A stretch of 64,000 bases of DNA from SIG77 sp045589595 (GTDB taxonomy: Bacteria > Verrucomicrobiota > Lentisphaeria > Victivallales > UBA1829): assembly GCA_045589595.1 (NCBI GenBank), contig JAZNPK010000039.1:1-64000 (forward strand). Direction: 5' to 3'. The notes under the pieces were generated by a model that made no database searches, was not told the origin of the DNA, and worked only from the letters and a program-made list of their open reading frames with translations. Below, one piece after another: positions 63,656 to 64,000 of the stretch (position 1 is the first letter of the stretch; each line of letters starts with the position of its first letter). A program made the position numbers and the translations under genes.

Positions 63656-64000
63656 ATGTTGAGTGAACTGTTGTGCCGTCTTTTTGTGCGCGGCTATGAT
63701 CGGCCCGAAGAACCGTCCGCCCGTCTGGGATACGGACTCCTGACCGGATTTGTGGGCGTGACCGTCAATCTTTTTCTGTTTGCTGTCAAACTGACGGCAG
63801 GTCTGATGGCAGGCAGTATTGCCATCGCTTCGGATGCCGTCAACAATCTGTCGGATGCCGGAACGGCGGTCATCACGATCATCGGATTCAAACTTTCCGC
63901 CAGACCCGCAGACAACGGACATCCCTTCGGACACGGACGCAGTGAATATATTGCCGGTGTGATCGTATCGGTGATCATTCTGGCGGTTGGCTTTGATTTT
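63656..64000 (+). CDS. Cation diffusion facilitator transporter, N-terminal part
   Basis: The first 115 codons of a CDF-family metal/proton antiporter; the gene runs off the right edge. SDAVNNLSDAG contains the metal-binding aspartates of the second membrane helix, and HPFGHGRSEY is the loop histidine motif of the family. GAGGA lies nine bases before the ATG. Substrate is probably Zn, Fe or Mn; the visible part cannot separate these. Confidence 0.9.
   Translation, partial: MLSELLCRLFVRGYDRPEEPSARLGYGLLTGFVGVTVNLFLFAVKLTAGLMAGSIAIASDAVNNLSDAGTAVITIIGFKLSARPADNGHPFGHGRSEYIAGVIVSVIILAVGFDF

Noticed and set aside
61838..63934. Minus-strand open frame of 698 codons opposite the 1283-residue protein and the next gene
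   Set aside because: It runs across a terminator and the start of the CDF gene and has no recognisable domain or ribosome site.

Overview
The window looks like a bacterial chromosome, most plausibly from the PVC superphylum and perhaps a gut or environmental Lentisphaerota (Victivallales-like) bacterium. This is an inference. It rests on a giant LEPR-XLL/DUF4347 repeat protein, many secreted proteins of unknown role, moderately high GC in host genes and E. coli-like promoters with 16-17 base spacers. No marker gene in the window fixes the phylum.

Layout. (1) Positions 1-21495, minus strand, are one uninterrupted reading frame of at least 7165 codons that runs off the left edge. It has a LEPR-XLL-like N-terminus, a caspase-like DUF4347 domain, twelve SLREA-type beta-helix modules, shorter repeats, then MBG/YDG-type repeats. 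A near-consensus promoter lies just upstream. (2) 21651-35500 is ordinary host chromosome: an efp-epmA pair, a TolC-like lipoprotein with a Lys/Ala/Pro repeat tail, leuA with a penicillin-binding carboxypeptidase, tRNA-Gly, tRNA-Tyr and tRNA-Leu, and a tiny double-glycine-leader peptide gene between the tRNAs. It also holds a lipase/membrane-protein pair, a nucleoside deoxyribosyltransferase, and a four-gene minus-strand operon (glycerophosphodiesterase, TIM-barrel isomerase, patatin, repeat surface protein). A dicarboxylate symporter and a truncated IS3-type remnant follow. (3) 37188-59063 is a 21.9 kb integrated element in the 3' half of the initiator tRNA gene, flanked by 46-base perfect direct repeats. 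(4) 59094-64000 is host chromosome again: a 1283-residue secreted protein and the start of a cation diffusion facilitator.

The element carries a tyrosine integrase, a RepA-like ATPase, and a YfjJ/inovirus Gp2-like protein with a His-rich replication-initiator motif. Next come a SUFU-like protein and a defence block: an XRE regulator, type III modification subunit, RhuM-like protein and type III restriction subunit, then a SIR2-HerA (Nezha-type) pair. A replication/recombination-like operon follows: a DnaN-like sliding clamp with a coiled-coil tail, a small protein, a Cas4/RecB-like nuclease and a DUF932-like protein, and then a small membrane protein behind a terminator. A minus-strand pair comes next, a zinc-ribbon MORN/YwqK-like membrane protein and a zinc-ribbon M48 protease. 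No structural phage genes or conjugation genes are visible. It reads as a defence-carrying integrative element that can replicate or be mobilised with help.

The right end of the element has about 800 bases without a convincing gene. That stretch holds three perfect hairpins, two with the same 11-base loop on different stems, a copy of the first 22 bases of the initiator tRNA in inverse orientation, repeated integrase-arm-like motifs, and a promoter that would point at the integrase only in the excised circle. These non-coding structures, the clamp-tail gene with an internal ribosome site, the zinc-ribbon protease pair and the double-glycine peptide are the least familiar items here.
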